In this document: one piece after another, positions 16,861 through 25,306 of the stretch | How the letters are laid out: each line of letters begins with the position of its first letter | How positions within the stretch are numbered: the first letter of the stretch is position 1 | Source: Candidatus Hermodarchaeota archaeon | GTDB lineage: Archaea > Asgardarchaeota > Hermodarchaeia > Hermodarchaeales > Hermodarchaeaceae | DNA: 40,277 bases | Direction of reading: 5' to 3' | NCBI GenBank assembly: GCA_016839805.1 | Contig: JAEOTO010000041.1 | Coordinates: 1-40,277, forward strand | Notes under the pieces: model-generated | What the model was told of the DNA's origin: nothing | What the model saw: only the letters and a program-made list of their open reading frames with translations | Databases searched by the model: none | Translations under genes and position numbers: made by a program

Positions 16861-17856
16861 ATGAGCTCGGTGTACGGACCAGTAATGTCATGGCGTTACG
16901 GAAGATCCCTGGGTATTGATCCAGTTCCTCCGCCCAAGCGTTGTAGTTTCAATTGCGTCTATTGCCAATTAGGACCAACCAAAATCCTTATCCAGTCTTT
17001 GGACGCCGTTGAAAATGAGTTACCTGATGAAGAACAAATTCTCAATGACCTTGACGAATATTTGCGTCAAATTTCAATTGAAAGTCTAGATGTAGTAACT
17101 TTTTCGGGATCTGGTGAACCCACTGCGAATTTACGTTTAGGAGAAATGGTACGAACGGTTCGTAAACGTCTTCCCAATTTACCTGTCGTTTTATTGACTA
17201 ATGGTTCGTTTTTAGGTAACCCCCAAGTAATGAAGAATCTTCGTGAACTTGATATTGTAACCGTGAAATTTGATGCTGGGGACGATAAAACGCATCGAAA
17301 AATCAATAGACCTTGTTATGCATTTCAACATAGCCAGCTAGCTAGGGACATTCAGAACCTTAGAAAGACCACAAGAGTCACAATTGCCCTTGAAGTAATG
17401 TTGCTAAAATTAGCGTCTGGTATTTCAAATGTAAGTGGTTCCCCCCGGAACTCCTTAGTTAGTGAAATAAGTAAACTAGCGCCAGTTGTTGATTTGGTTC
17501 AACTATATACACCTTGGCGTCCTCCCGTAGAACAAGAAGTCCAACCAATTAGCACAGCTCAACTGAAAGATTTTGCTTCCGACCTAAATGACGCATTTGA
17601 TTCAGACCGAATATGGATTTATGGTATTCATGATGCACGAAAACAATCGGCTTCCTGGAAATCCCATCAATCTCTTTGTGACGATATTTTGATAATGCTT
17701 CAACGCCGACCTTGTAGACTAAAGGATTTGGTTCAATCGCTTGATATCCCCATTAATTCCCTGCTGTCTCTGATCTCACAGCTTCGTCAATCCAATAAGA
17801 TAACAGCTCGCCAGTACCAAAATGAGCTGTACTATTTTCATCAGAATTCGGATTAG
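16861..17856 (+). CDS. Radical SAM protein (COG0731-like Fe-S oxidoreductase)
   Basis: The 331-residue protein has the radical SAM cluster motif CSFNCVYC (Cys28, Cys32, Cys35) after GRSLGIDPVPPPKR, a signature of the COG0731 group. FSGSGEPTANLRLGEM is the SAM-binding GGE-like strand, and VKFDAGDDKTHRKINRP is typical of this subgroup. The C-terminal 60 residues form a winged-helix-like segment (LKDLVQSLDIPINSLLSLI). Relatives include wyosine-type enzymes, but the reaction here is unknown. Its stop overlaps the stop of the convergent acyl-CoA dehydrogenase by 4 nt. Confidence 0.87.
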   Translation: MSSVYGPVMSWRYGRSLGIDPVPPPKRCSFNCVYCQLGPTKILIQSLDAVENELPDEEQILNDLDEYLRQISIESLDVVTFSGSGEPTANLRLGEMVRTVRKRLPNLPVVLLTNGSFLGNPQVMKNLRELDIVTVKFDAGDDKTHRKINRPCYAFQHSQLARDIQNLRKTTRVTIALEVMLLKLASGISNVSGSPRNSLVSEISKLAPVVDLVQLYTPWRPPVEQEVQPISTAQLKDFASDLNDAFDSDRIWIYGIHDARKQSASWKSHQSLCDDILIMLQRRPCRLKDLVQSLDIPINSLLSLISQLRQSNKITARQYQNELYYFHQNSD

Positions 17857-19118
17857 TCTTTGCGAGGGTAGTGTTTATCGGGATCTTCTCGGTAGACTTT
17901 TTCAATAGTTTTACTGGCTCCGGGTGTATCGAGTTCGATATCGCGTTTAGCATCTCGCGGTTCTTTGAGAACGTCTTTGTAGATGTCGCTTTGGATGATA
18001 AGACGCATGACTTCGCTACTCCCAGTCCAGATCGTGGCTAATCGGGCGTCACGAAATAGGCGTTCGATGGGATAAACATCGGTATAACCGATGCCACCCA
18101 GAATTTGCATAGATTCGGAGACGGTCTTGTAACAGGTTTCGGTGGCAAAGAGCTTAGCTTGAGATACGGCTTTTCGGCTGGGCTGATTAGCATCGGCTAA
18201 CCGAGCGGCATGATACACCAGACCACGAGCCGCATCGAGTTCAGTAGCACAATCAGCAACTTTGAAGCTGATGCCTTCAAATCGACTAATTGTTTTTCCG
18301 AAGGCTTCACGCCGAGTTGAATAGCGAATTGCCAGTTCGAGGGCAGCTCGTCCTAACCCAATAGCACCCGCAGCGGAGGTTAGACGCTCTGGTACCATTA
18401 TCGCGTTGAAAATAGAGGCTCCATCATTGAGCGATCCTATTAGATTCTCTTGGGGTACTTTGACATCCTTGAGTACAATACGAGCTGCGCCCATCCCTCG
18501 ACAGCCCATTAGACTGTAGTGTTCGTCGACTTCAACGCCCATGTCACGATCAACGATGAAGGCACTTAGAGATTGATGGGGAGCGGCTTTGAAATCGGTT
18601 TTTGCGTAGATGAGGAAATAATCAGCTCCAATTCCACCTGCAACAAATCGTTTCTCTCCGTTGATAAGAAAGTGATCATTATGAGGGATTGCTGATGTGA
18701 TGGTACCAAAAAAGTCGGAGCCACCGCGTGGTTCGGTAAGACCTTCCGCACAGATTTTCTCTCCACTGATAATGGAGGCTAGATATTTCTGTTTTTGCTG
18801 GTCAGTTCCGAATTTATCAATCGCTTCACCAACAATACTGGGAAGAGAATAGGCGCAACCCAATGCGATGCCTAGCACACCAATCTCTTCGATAGCAACC
18901 ATTTCGGATACCCAGTTCAATCCTCGACCGCCATATTTCTTGGGAAAACGGAGGCCAATCAGATTAGCCTTTGTTACCGCCTTTACGAAGTCATAGGGAT
19001 ACTCCTGTTCGTTGCCATCCATTCGAATAATTAGGTCAGGATCAACTTTATTGCGGACAAAGTCTCGGACTTCCTCGCGGATTTGTCGTTCACTCTCAGT
19101 AAGCAGAATATCAAACAT
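17853..19118 (-). CDS. Acyl-CoA dehydrogenase
   Basis: This FAD enzyme oxidises acyl-CoA to enoyl-CoA. The 421-residue length is normal. Landmarks are LTEPRGGSDF, the FAD/substrate loop FLINGEKRFVAGG, STRREAFGKTISRFEG, and LGGIGYTDVYPIERLFRDAR. The usual catalytic Glu of the E-G-T-S-E loop is replaced (TIWTGSSEVMRL). A Glu at about 244 in VPERLTSAAGAIGLG sits where isovaleryl-CoA dehydrogenase has its catalytic Glu, so a branched or aromatic acyl substrate is plausible. The ferredoxin just upstream on the same strand may be its electron partner. Confidence 0.92.
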   Translation of the reverse strand: MFDILLTESERQIREEVRDFVRNKVDPDLIIRMDGNEQEYPYDFVKAVTKANLIGLRFPKKYGGRGLNWVSEMVAIEEIGVLGIALGCAYSLPSIVGEAIDKFGTDQQKQKYLASIISGEKICAEGLTEPRGGSDFFGTITSAIPHNDHFLINGEKRFVAGGIGADYFLIYAKTDFKAAPHQSLSAFIVDRDMGVEVDEHYSLMGCRGMGAARIVLKDVKVPQENLIGSLNDGASIFNAIMVPERLTSAAGAIGLGRAALELAIRYSTRREAFGKTISRFEGISFKVADCATELDAARGLVYHAARLADANQPSRKAVSQAKLFATETCYKTVSESMQILGGIGYTDVYPIERLFRDARLATIWTGSSEVMRLIIQSDIYKDVLKEPRDAKRDIELDTPGASKTIEKVYREDPDKHYPRKD

Positions 19119-19171
19119 AGATTCAACTCTTCCTGATTATGCTTTGGAAACAATTCCTTCTGTTATGTGTT

Positions 19172-19540
19172 TTAATCTAATAAAGCGCTTAAGGTCTCGG
19201 TTTTTGAGGGGCTTCGCGTCACCAATACAGCATCAACAGGACACACTAATTCACATGCCAGACATTCAAGGCAAGCAACTTCGTGTACAGGATCGGCTTT
19301 AACGTGGTTAGGTTTCTCGTTCAATTGGATAAATACGTCTTCTGGACACACATTGATACATTTCAAACAACCCGTACATGCATCAAAGTCAACAGCGACT
19401 CGAGTTCCGTGGATTCCTAGCTTCGCTTTTGGAGATTTCCAGACTGCATGTCCCTGGTGTGTTCCTGTCCGTGTCCAAGTGGTTTTGAAGGTTGGATCGA
19501 TGGGCACGATAATCACTTTTCGTACACGTGTTATAAACAA
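19172..19540 (-). CDS. Ferredoxin with two 4Fe-4S motifs
   Basis: The 122-residue protein has a 50-residue N-terminal beta-rich extension (KVIIVPIDPTFKTTWTRTG). Two cluster motifs follow: CTGCLKCINVCPED and CLECLACELVCPVD. It precedes the acyl-CoA dehydrogenase by 53 nt on the same strand, so it may accept electrons from it directly or through a FixABC-like route. No ETF genes are in the window. Confidence 0.88.
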   Translation of the reverse strand: MFITRVRKVIIVPIDPTFKTTWTRTGTHQGHAVWKSPKAKLGIHGTRVAVDFDACTGCLKCINVCPEDVFIQLNEKPNHVKADPVHEVACLECLACELVCPVDAVLVTRSPSKTETLSALLD

Positions 19541-19746
19541 AGCCCAATTTTGCTAGGTAAGTGGTAGTAATCGTTCGCCTTAAGTGCACTGACTATATTA
19601 GAGAACCCATCAGACCTGATTCGTTATGAGGTCATCATCAAACAACCGGGTGTGTTTCAATCTCCCCATCAAACACCACGACTATTGTAGAGCTCTCTGA
19701 AGAGTTAGTTGATAACGCTACACGGATATATGCAGAGGGGCTTTTG

Positions 19747-20172
19747 ATGGAAGAGCCACCAGGTTCCACTGAACCTCTTGAAGAGCTTTGCGAATCGTTG
19801 CGGTTGCATCTTAAGATTTATCTCCATCAGAGGAAGAATCGTCATATTTGGTTAGCTCTTGAACACGATCTGGTTGTCGGTTTGCTTGATTTTTATCATC
19901 AACCAGAGGAGTTGTTTATTCGATTTATTTGCGCCATCCCACCCCGGCATGGGAATGGAACCCGACTACTCCGCCATCTAGCCGACTATGGCCTATCGAA
20001 ACATATTCCGATGATTAAAACGACTGTTAGTTCGTTGGATCAGAGGGCCAAAGAGTTCTACTTCAGACATCTTGGATTCCAGAAAATCGGAAGTCGAACT
20101 GAAGATTTGGGATTCGATCTATATATCATTAAAATCCATCCGCAAGACCTTCTGAATAACACGGAAATGTAG
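19747..20172 (+). CDS. GNAT family N-acetyltransferase, N-terminus uncertain
   Basis: The core shows HIWLALEHDLVVGLLDF, LFIRFICAIPPRHGNGTRLL (the acetyl-CoA P-loop R-x-x-G-x-G/A reads RHGNGT) and AKEFYFRHLGFQKIG, standard GNAT strands and helices. From ATG 19747 the first strand and helix of the fold are missing. The same frame upstream (from about 19681) reads TIVELSEELVDNATRIYAEG, which looks exactly like that missing part. It has no ATG/GTG/TTG before a TGA at 19627. Either a rare ATT start at about 19684 is used or the gene lost its start. The substrate is unknown. Confidence 0.75.
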   Translation: MEEPPGSTEPLEELCESLRLHLKIYLHQRKNRHIWLALEHDLVVGLLDFYHQPEELFIRFICAIPPRHGNGTRLLRHLADYGLSKHIPMIKTTVSSLDQRAKEFYFRHLGFQKIGSRTEDLGFDLYIIKIHPQDLLNNTEM

Positions 20173-20201
20173 GCTAATTATCAGCTAATAAAAGAAAGGC
20201 A

Positions 20202-20229
20202 CCTTCACGCCGACTAATCGGCGTGAAGG
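20202..20229. terminator. Hairpin terminator between convergent genes
   Basis: A perfect 12-bp stem (CCTTCACGCCGA with TCGGCGTGAAGG) and CTAA loop lie between the GNAT and OB-fold stops. On the minus strand it is followed by TTTCTTTTATT; on the plus strand a T6 run comes 10 nt later. It probably ends both transcripts. Confidence 0.75.
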
Positions 20230-20253
20230 GAGGAATTGACTGTTTTTTCGAGA

Positions 20254-20754
20254 TTAGTAGCGACGTCGCCCGCGATCGCCTCGATCCCCTCGATCTCCAC
20301 GATCACTTCGATAGTCACGACGATATCCACCACCGCGACCACCACGTCCGCCACCATAACTGCGGCGGCGAGATCGAGGTTGCTCGTGTTCAGCTGCGGA
20401 CATGTCATTTTCGACATCGACATCTTTGATTGCTTTTTCTGCTTCGCTGATTTCGCCATACCGACCGATATTCAGTCGGAGATGACCTTGGAAAAGGCTG
20501 GTGTAACCTTTTTCGAGACGATAGGTTTTGTCTACTTCAACTGTGTCGATTACATCATCCCAAAGGGAGATGAGGACTGTACCGGTACTATCACCGGCGG
20601 TTGCGTCTACAACTCGATGGGTTTCGCCATCGCGTCGTGAGGTCACCTCGCGGGCTTCGCCTTTTTCGACGACTTTGAAAGTGATGTTCAAACTTTTCAT
20701 AAATGGTCGCAGGTCTGCGACTGTAGCCTCAACGGGCTCGGCGTCATAACTCAT
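20254..20754 (-). CDS. OB-fold nucleic-acid-binding protein with RGG tail (copy 1)
   Basis: This is a single OB fold of the SSB/RPA type, related to archaeal and SOSS-B-like ssDNA-binding proteins. The fold runs from ATVADLRPFMKSLNITFKV through SRRDGETHRV, GTVLISLWDD and YTSLFQGHLRLNIGRYGEI. The tail is almost only Arg, Gly, Asp and Tyr (YGGGRGGRGGGYRRDYR and onward), like eukaryotic RGG boxes. I chose ATG 20754 because a conserved TATA-like box lies about 25 nt upstream, as in the second copy, which fits a leaderless mRNA; GTG 20766 is in frame too. Two paralogues lie at 30986 and 34041. Confidence 0.9.
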   Translation of the reverse strand: MSYDAEPVEATVADLRPFMKSLNITFKVVEKGEAREVTSRRDGETHRVVDATAGDSTGTVLISLWDDVIDTVEVDKTYRLEKGYTSLFQGHLRLNIGRYGEISEAEKAIKDVDVENDMSAAEHEQPRSRRRSYGGGRGGRGGGYRRDYRSDRGDRGDRGDRGRRRY

Positions 20755-20766
20755 TCTGGGTACCAC

Positions 20767-20783
20767 GTTACTTCGATAATCAG
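20767..20783 (-). promoter_or_regulatory. TATA-like box and leader of OB-fold copy 1
   Basis: On the minus strand TGATTATCGAAGTAACG precedes the start; the same segment with one change precedes copy 2. The TATA-like ATTAT is centred about 25 nt before ATG 20754, the archaeal promoter distance for a leaderless transcript. Confidence 0.6.
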
Positions 20784-21048
20784 GCCTTCAATTCGAATTC
20801 TTTCCTCATGGTCTGCCGCAATGTATGGGAAGCACCCGGAGAAAATCATTCAGCTTGTAAGCACTGCTTCTTTCCTCAAACCATTACCCGTATAAAAACA
20901 CTCCGGGCGCTATCACGCTTTTACGCAGAGAACTGCCTAGTACCCTCGGAATAAATAAATAGCCTATGAGAAACTGGCTTGGTGTTGCTTTATAAGAAAG
21001 ACAATCTATGGTCAATCTGAATCCACTTGAGCAGTTTTGGTGGTCTTC

Positions 21049-21261
21049 ATGAAAAAGAAAAAATCTGTAATTGATGATTGTAAGCCACGGGACAGTGATT
21101 TTGTAAAAGAAAAAATCGACGAGCTGAGTGGAAGTTTAGATGAAATGCTTAGCGTAAGCTCCAGAATGCGAAAGACCAGTTACCAACAAGCCATACTCAG
21201 GATAAAGCAATTTTCTAATCTTGCCAAAGAATGCAATTACATTGTTGAACCTGAAAATTAG
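21049..21261 (+). CDS. Small charged helical protein, hypothetical
   Basis: This is a 70-residue protein starting MKKKKSVIDDCKPRDSDF. It appears mostly helical, with IDELSGSLDEMLSVSSRM and QQAILRIKQFSNLAKE. No homology is recognised. An in-frame ATG at 21037 also exists. A TATA-like sequence before the next gene shows that gene has its own promoter. Real coding is likely but not certain. Confidence 0.5.
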   Translation: MKKKKSVIDDCKPRDSDFVKEKIDELSGSLDEMLSVSSRMRKTSYQQAILRIKQFSNLAKECNYIVEPEN

Positions 21262-21311
21262 AATCTCATAAGACCAAAACATGATATAATATTAGACACC
21301 CGGCGGTGTAG

Positions 21312-22028
21312 ATGATTATCGACAAAGAATTGGATCCAAAGGTGTTTCATCTACTAAGCTATGGATTATTTATAGTGGCCTCAAAATATGCCAAGAAGAT
21401 CAATGGATGTATCGTTAATACCGTATTTCAGGTCACAGCCTTTCCACCCCGAATTGCTGTTAGCGTCAATAAAGAGAATCTCACACACGAATACATCACA
21501 AAAAGCGGGGTCTTTTCAGTATCAATTTTATCCGAAGATACACCGATGAAGTTCATTGGATTATTTGGCTTCCAATCAGGACGCGAAGTGGATAAACTCT
21601 GTGATGTGAAATTAATCAAAGGGATTGAGGACTGCCCGGTTATTACAGAAAATTCTCTGGGCATACTAGAAGCCAAGGTTATTGACCAATTTGATGTTGG
21701 GACTCACACACTTTTTGTCGGCGAAGTGATGCATGGAAAACGACTCCGTGATGGTACACCGTTGACTTATGCATATTATCAACAGGTCAAACAAGGGAAG
21801 ACGCCGAAACGAGCAGCAACCTATACTGCTCCAATCGCTGAATCGCCACTTAAGATCAAGGATTCAGAGTCTCAAGAATATCAGTGTGATGTTTGTGGAT
21901 GGGTCTATAACCCTGCTGTTGGTGATCCGGAAAATGGAATCCCTCCAGGCACCCCTTTTGAAGAGCTCCCTGATGACTGGACATGTCCTCTTTGTGGTGC
22001 CAGTAAAAGCCAATTTTCGCCAAAATGA
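21312..22028 (+). CDS. Flavin reductase domain fused to rubredoxin (high-molecular-weight rubredoxin type)
   Basis: Residues 1-170 form a flavin reductase-like FMN-binding split barrel ([57 protein letters not shown]). The C-terminal 50 residues are a rubredoxin with [10 protein letters not shown] and WTCPLCGAS. Such fusions reduce flavodiiron oxygen reductases or rubrerythrin in anaerobes. A short ACACC/GGTGT hairpin at 21296-21309 abuts the start. The neighbours are a peroxiredoxin and ferredoxins, which fits oxygen and peroxide defence. Confidence 0.93.
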   Translation: MIIDKELDPKVFHLLSYGLFIVASKYAKKINGCIVNTVFQVTAFPPRIAVSVNKENLTHEYITKSGVFSVSILSEDTPMKFIGLFGFQSGREVDKLCDVKLIKGIEDCPVITENSLGILEAKVIDQFDVGTHTLFVGEVMHGKRLRDGTPLTYAYYQQVKQGKTPKRAATYTAPIAESPLKIKDSESQEYQCDVCGWVYNPAVGDPENGIPPGTPFEELPDDWTCPLCGASKSQFSPK

Positions 22029-22108
22029 CCTCCCTTTCACGCCTTGGTTAAGAATTGCGAAACGGATAATAACCTGAGGAAAACTTCCAGAGCGCGAGTT
22101 GTATTCAT

Positions 22109-22564
22109 ATGGCATTGCCTGAGGTTGGAAAAATTGCTCCCGATTTTATCGGGGTCACAGATGAGGATACGAAACTTCAACTTAGTAATCAAAAAGGGAA
22201 TATTGTGATTCTGTACTTTTATCCCCGTGCTTATACTCCGGGTTGCACGAAGGAAGCCTGCTCGTTTCGGGATAACATGATCCGACTAGTAGGAATGGGG
22301 GTCAAGGTTATTGGTGTGAGCACAGACAGTGTGAAACGCCAAGCAGGCTTTAAAGTAAAGCATGGTCTCGAGTTTCCGCTCATCGCGGATGCTGATAAAG
22401 AAATTGTGAAGCTTTACGGTGTGCAACAAGCACTGGTTGGAACTGCAAAACGTGTAACGTTTCTCATCGATCGAGATGGTATAATTCGTCATATCTGGCC
22501 TAACGTAAAGGTGTCAGGTCATGTCGATGATATCATTGCAAAGATAAAGGAGCTCGAACTCTAG
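22109..22564 (+). CDS. bcp: Peroxiredoxin, BCP/PrxQ type
   Basis: This thiol peroxidase reduces H2O2 and organic peroxides. The 151-residue protein has FYPRAYTPGCTKEACSFRD, with peroxidatic Cys46 and resolving Cys51 five residues later, the PrxQ arrangement. Arg in RVTFLIDRDGIIRHIW is in the usual late position. It lies 80 nt after the flavin reductase-rubredoxin gene on the same strand and probably works in the same stress response. Confidence 0.93.
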   Translation: MALPEVGKIAPDFIGVTDEDTKLQLSNQKGNIVILYFYPRAYTPGCTKEACSFRDNMIRLVGMGVKVIGVSTDSVKRQAGFKVKHGLEFPLIADADKEIVKLYGVQQALVGTAKRVTFLIDRDGIIRHIWPNVKVSGHVDDIIAKIKELEL

Positions 22565-22620
22565 CCATCCCTTCTATTAGAGAAATGTTACCGGTTAGAT
22601 ATTGAGAGTCAAGTTTTGAC

Positions 22621-22872
22621 TCATGATTTAGGAATTATCTTAAGAGCATCATTGGGACAAACCGCTAAACAAGCCCCACATCCATTACAAAAATACTGCA
22701 TAGCCGGTGAGATAACATATTCCTCAGGAGCTACGCCCTCTTCGCGATTAGGTGCATAAATGGCGAATACCGCCTCGGGGCAGACTTCAAGGCATTTGGC
22801 ACAGTTGAAGGCATCCGTGCATTTTTCGTTGCTCCATTTAATTTTGTAATGGTTTTTCATGTCTACCACCAA
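22621..22872 (-). CDS. Small 2x[4Fe-4S] ferredoxin
   Basis: The 83-residue protein has CTDAFNCAKCLEVCP and CNGCGACLAVCP separated by an insert (YAPNREEGVAPEEYVISP). The first motif has an extra spacing before its second Cys, so that cluster may be atypical. Its start overlaps the stop of the larger ferredoxin gene, so the two are co-translated and likely partners. Confidence 0.87.
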   Translation of the reverse strand: MVVDMKNHYKIKWSNEKCTDAFNCAKCLEVCPEAVFAIYAPNREEGVAPEEYVISPAMQYFCNGCGACLAVCPNDALKIIPKS

Positions 22873-23723
22873 TCTTTCAGTGCCGGTAATGATTCCCGGT
22901 CAATGAGTTCAATTGCTTTCTCAGGACAGGTTTCTGCGCATAACCCACAGCCATAGCATTTCCACATATCAATTCTAGCTCGTCCTGTTGCATTCTGGAA
23001 GGTTATTGCGCCAAATTGGCAGCGAGACAAACACTCCTTGCAACCGATACATTTATCGACATCGACTTTAGCTACCGAGTGTCCGCGAATAATATAATTG
23101 AAGCCCATATCAACGCGTGGACGTAACGCAATGCAATTAGGAACTTCACAGTTGCACACCGCCATCGCCATCGGGAGAGGAGTTCCAGCAAGAGTGTGAA
23201 CCCGACCTTGTTCATTGAATTTTCGTATAAGGGCAATAGCTTCATCTACGCTAATGCGTTCTACCTTTTCTTGCTTTGAAGGGAACATCTCTGCTGTTTC
23301 ACCATGGAGCCCCAAGGGGATACAGCAGCGATCACTGGCGTTATTTATCATTTTCCGGCACAGACACTCGATGAGATAAGGTTCACCAGATAACTTGATA
23401 ACGCCTTCGATTTCTTGGCGAGTTAACACCTGTGCACCATGACCTTGTGGAAAAGTAAAAGTGACATTTTTATTTAGCGGGTGAATTTGGAAGATTAGAT
23501 TGTCAATCATTTTCCGAACATTTTCAGCCATAACAGGATCTGCCATTGCGTCTCCCGCTTGAGCTGCTAATTGCGCATATTGTTGATGTACGTGTTGCCA
23601 GTGATCTTTTTCCCAGGGCTCAAACCCCATTTCTTTGGCAAACTTTACTTCAACATGGCGCTTCACTTCGAACCATTTCTTGCCACCACCATGGGCTGTG
23701 CAAATATCACACATAATTATCAC
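22863..23723 (-). CDS. Multi-Cys iron-sulfur protein with C-terminal 2x[4Fe-4S] domain
   Basis: The 286-residue protein starts with CDICTAHGGGKKWFEVKRH. The middle has ECLCRKM, DRCCIP and AVCNCEVPNC, an unusually Cys-rich part that may bind a further cluster. The C-terminus is a bacterial ferredoxin domain with CIGCKECLSRCQF and CYGCGLCAETCPEKA. Similar proteins occur as electron carriers in anaerobes, but I cannot name its partner enzyme. It heads a two-gene unit with the small ferredoxin. Confidence 0.83.
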   Translation of the reverse strand: MIIMCDICTAHGGGKKWFEVKRHVEVKFAKEMGFEPWEKDHWQHVHQQYAQLAAQAGDAMADPVMAENVRKMIDNLIFQIHPLNKNVTFTFPQGHGAQVLTRQEIEGVIKLSGEPYLIECLCRKMINNASDRCCIPLGLHGETAEMFPSKQEKVERISVDEAIALIRKFNEQGRVHTLAGTPLPMAMAVCNCEVPNCIALRPRVDMGFNYIIRGHSVAKVDVDKCIGCKECLSRCQFGAITFQNATGRARIDMWKCYGCGLCAETCPEKAIELIDRESLPALKDWW

Positions 23724-23929
23724 TAACGTGTCTAAATTGCGTTTATTGTAGCTTCGTATTTTTCTGTCTTATTAACAGCTCAAATTTCAAGGCACCCATT
23801 GATATAGAAGACCAATCAGCGAGAACTCATTACACGACTACATGTAGTGCATTGGTATTTTCAGCATGATTTTTGCAAGGCGGTCAAGTAAATTTATATT
23901 ACCATCAATAAAGCCAAGTTACTATAGAG

Positions 23930-24409
23930 TTAATTAGGGTTGGTAGTCAAAATTACTTCTTCTTGACCAGTATTTGCCTCGATTGATCCCTTTCGAAGTT
24001 TTCGAATTTGTTTAATCGCTTCGTGCGGAGGGAGATTCTTCTGTGTCACTAAGTAAAGAGCGAGTATCATTCCAGTTCGCCCTAGACCTCCCTGACAGTG
24101 CACGAGCGTCGGTTTTTGCGAGTGTAAAAAAGCAGCAATAGCCTGTAATGCCTGGTTGCGCTGATTCTTAGTCCCAGGAGTATAGTCGCGAATCGGAATT
24201 ACAACTACTTCCATTCCCAATTGTCTGGCTTTCTCCGTTCCTTGGGGACTCAGAGGTTCAAGTGAAACAATAGCCTGAATTCCTTTGTGATGGTACAACC
24301 ATTCTAAACATGCTTCAGGGTATGCAGAACCAGCGAGATGTCCTTTTTCCAGCCAGTAAAATCCACAAGGCGCGGTCATTCTCCTACCTTCCTGTGTTCG
24401 GTTCAGCAT
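23930..24409 (-). CDS. Dual-specificity / tyrosine protein phosphatase
   Basis: The 159-residue protein carries the CX5R signature HCQGGLGRTG with nucleophile Cys105 and Arg111. The likely general acid is Asp75 in IPIRDYTP. FYWLEKGHLAGSAYP and the IQAIVSLEPL strand fit the atypical DSP fold of archaea. ATG 24379 (MTAPCGFYW) is an alternative and perhaps better start. It may dephosphorylate proteins or RNA 5' ends; no partner kinase is seen. Confidence 0.9.
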   Translation of the reverse strand: MLNRTQEGRRMTAPCGFYWLEKGHLAGSAYPEACLEWLYHHKGIQAIVSLEPLSPQGTEKARQLGMEVVVIPIRDYTPGTKNQRNQALQAIAAFLHSQKPTLVHCQGGLGRTGMILALYLVTQKNLPPHEAIKQIRKLRKGSIEANTGQEEVILTTNPN

Positions 24410-24479
24410 TGTAGGTAGATAGATTTTTAGTATTTCATTAGTGATAGATGATAATTAGTTGTTGCATTACCAGGGGTGG

Positions 24480-25301
24480 ATGAAGTTGGTAAAGGTTGCG
24501 ATTATGGAAATAGGTGAGGATGTTTCAACATCTTTTGCTCAGGCCCTGAAGTTAATTGGTGGTATATCTGACCTGAATGTCCCTGATCGTGAAGTCTTGG
24601 TGAAGGTTGGAGTATTTGCTCCAAAACAAAAGCAGTATACGACTCTGCCTGTGGCACGAGCAATTGTTGATAGTTTTTCGAAGGCTCCGAAAATATGGTT
24701 TATTGAGTCAGATAATTATCGCGGAACAGGATCTGAGCGATTAAAAATTTGGAACGAACTGTATTCTGACCGCGTGGTACCCTTCAACCTCTCAGAAGAC
24801 ACCGAAACACAAACAGTCACTATAGCCGGTGAGGAGATGGAACTCTCCCACCTGCTCTTTGAATCGCGTGTTCTAATAAGTTCACACACCCTGCGATGGT
24901 ATGAAAAAGGCTCAGTCATCAAGAATCTCTTCGGTCTACCACCCATGAAAAAGAAGGCACGATTTCATAAGAATCTAGTTCCAGTCATCTTAGATTTATT
25001 TGAGGCGGTAGGAGGCATTGACTTGGCAGTATTAGATGGAACCTACGCATATCCAGGCCCAGGTTCAGGGACCAAGTCGCGAATACCGGCCAACGTCTTT
25101 CTTGTAGGTCAAGATGCCGTAGCGGTTGAGGCAGTAGGAGGTGCATTGATGGGTATGAACCCAGAGAAGATGTCAATAATCCAGGAAGCAATGCATCGTG
25201 GGTTAGGAGAAGGAAATCTCGAGAATATTGATGTTGTTGGCTTGGAATTCAATGAGTTACAAGAAAAAATTCGATCGGGAAAGAAAAAGAAGAAGCCCTA
25301 G
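24480..25301 (+). CDS. DUF362 domain protein
   Basis: This family of unknown function often goes with Fe-S proteins. The 273-residue protein begins MKLVKVAIMEIGEDVSTSF and has VLVKVGVFAPKQKQYTT, WFIESDNYRGTGS, the SHLLFESRVLISSHTLRWYE segment and IDLAVLDGTYAYPGPGSG. No 4Fe-4S motifs are present, unlike many DUF362 proteins. It ends in a Lys-rich tail. I chose ATG 24480 over the upstream 24459 because the family starts close to the first strand. Confidence 0.82.
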   Translation: MKLVKVAIMEIGEDVSTSFAQALKLIGGISDLNVPDREVLVKVGVFAPKQKQYTTLPVARAIVDSFSKAPKIWFIESDNYRGTGSERLKIWNELYSDRVVPFNLSEDTETQTVTIAGEEMELSHLLFESRVLISSHTLRWYEKGSVIKNLFGLPPMKKKARFHKNLVPVILDLFEAVGGIDLAVLDGTYAYPGPGSGTKSRIPANVFLVGQDAVAVEAVGGALMGMNPEKMSIIQEAMHRGLGEGNLENIDVVGLEFNELQEKIRSGKKKKKP

Positions 25302-25306
25302 CTAGC

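Noticed and set aside
19627..19760. BHB intron in the GNAT gene to supply the missing start
   Set aside because: A GTGTTT/AAACAC hairpin is present, but the 4-bp helix and 3-nt bulges needed for a BHB do not form.
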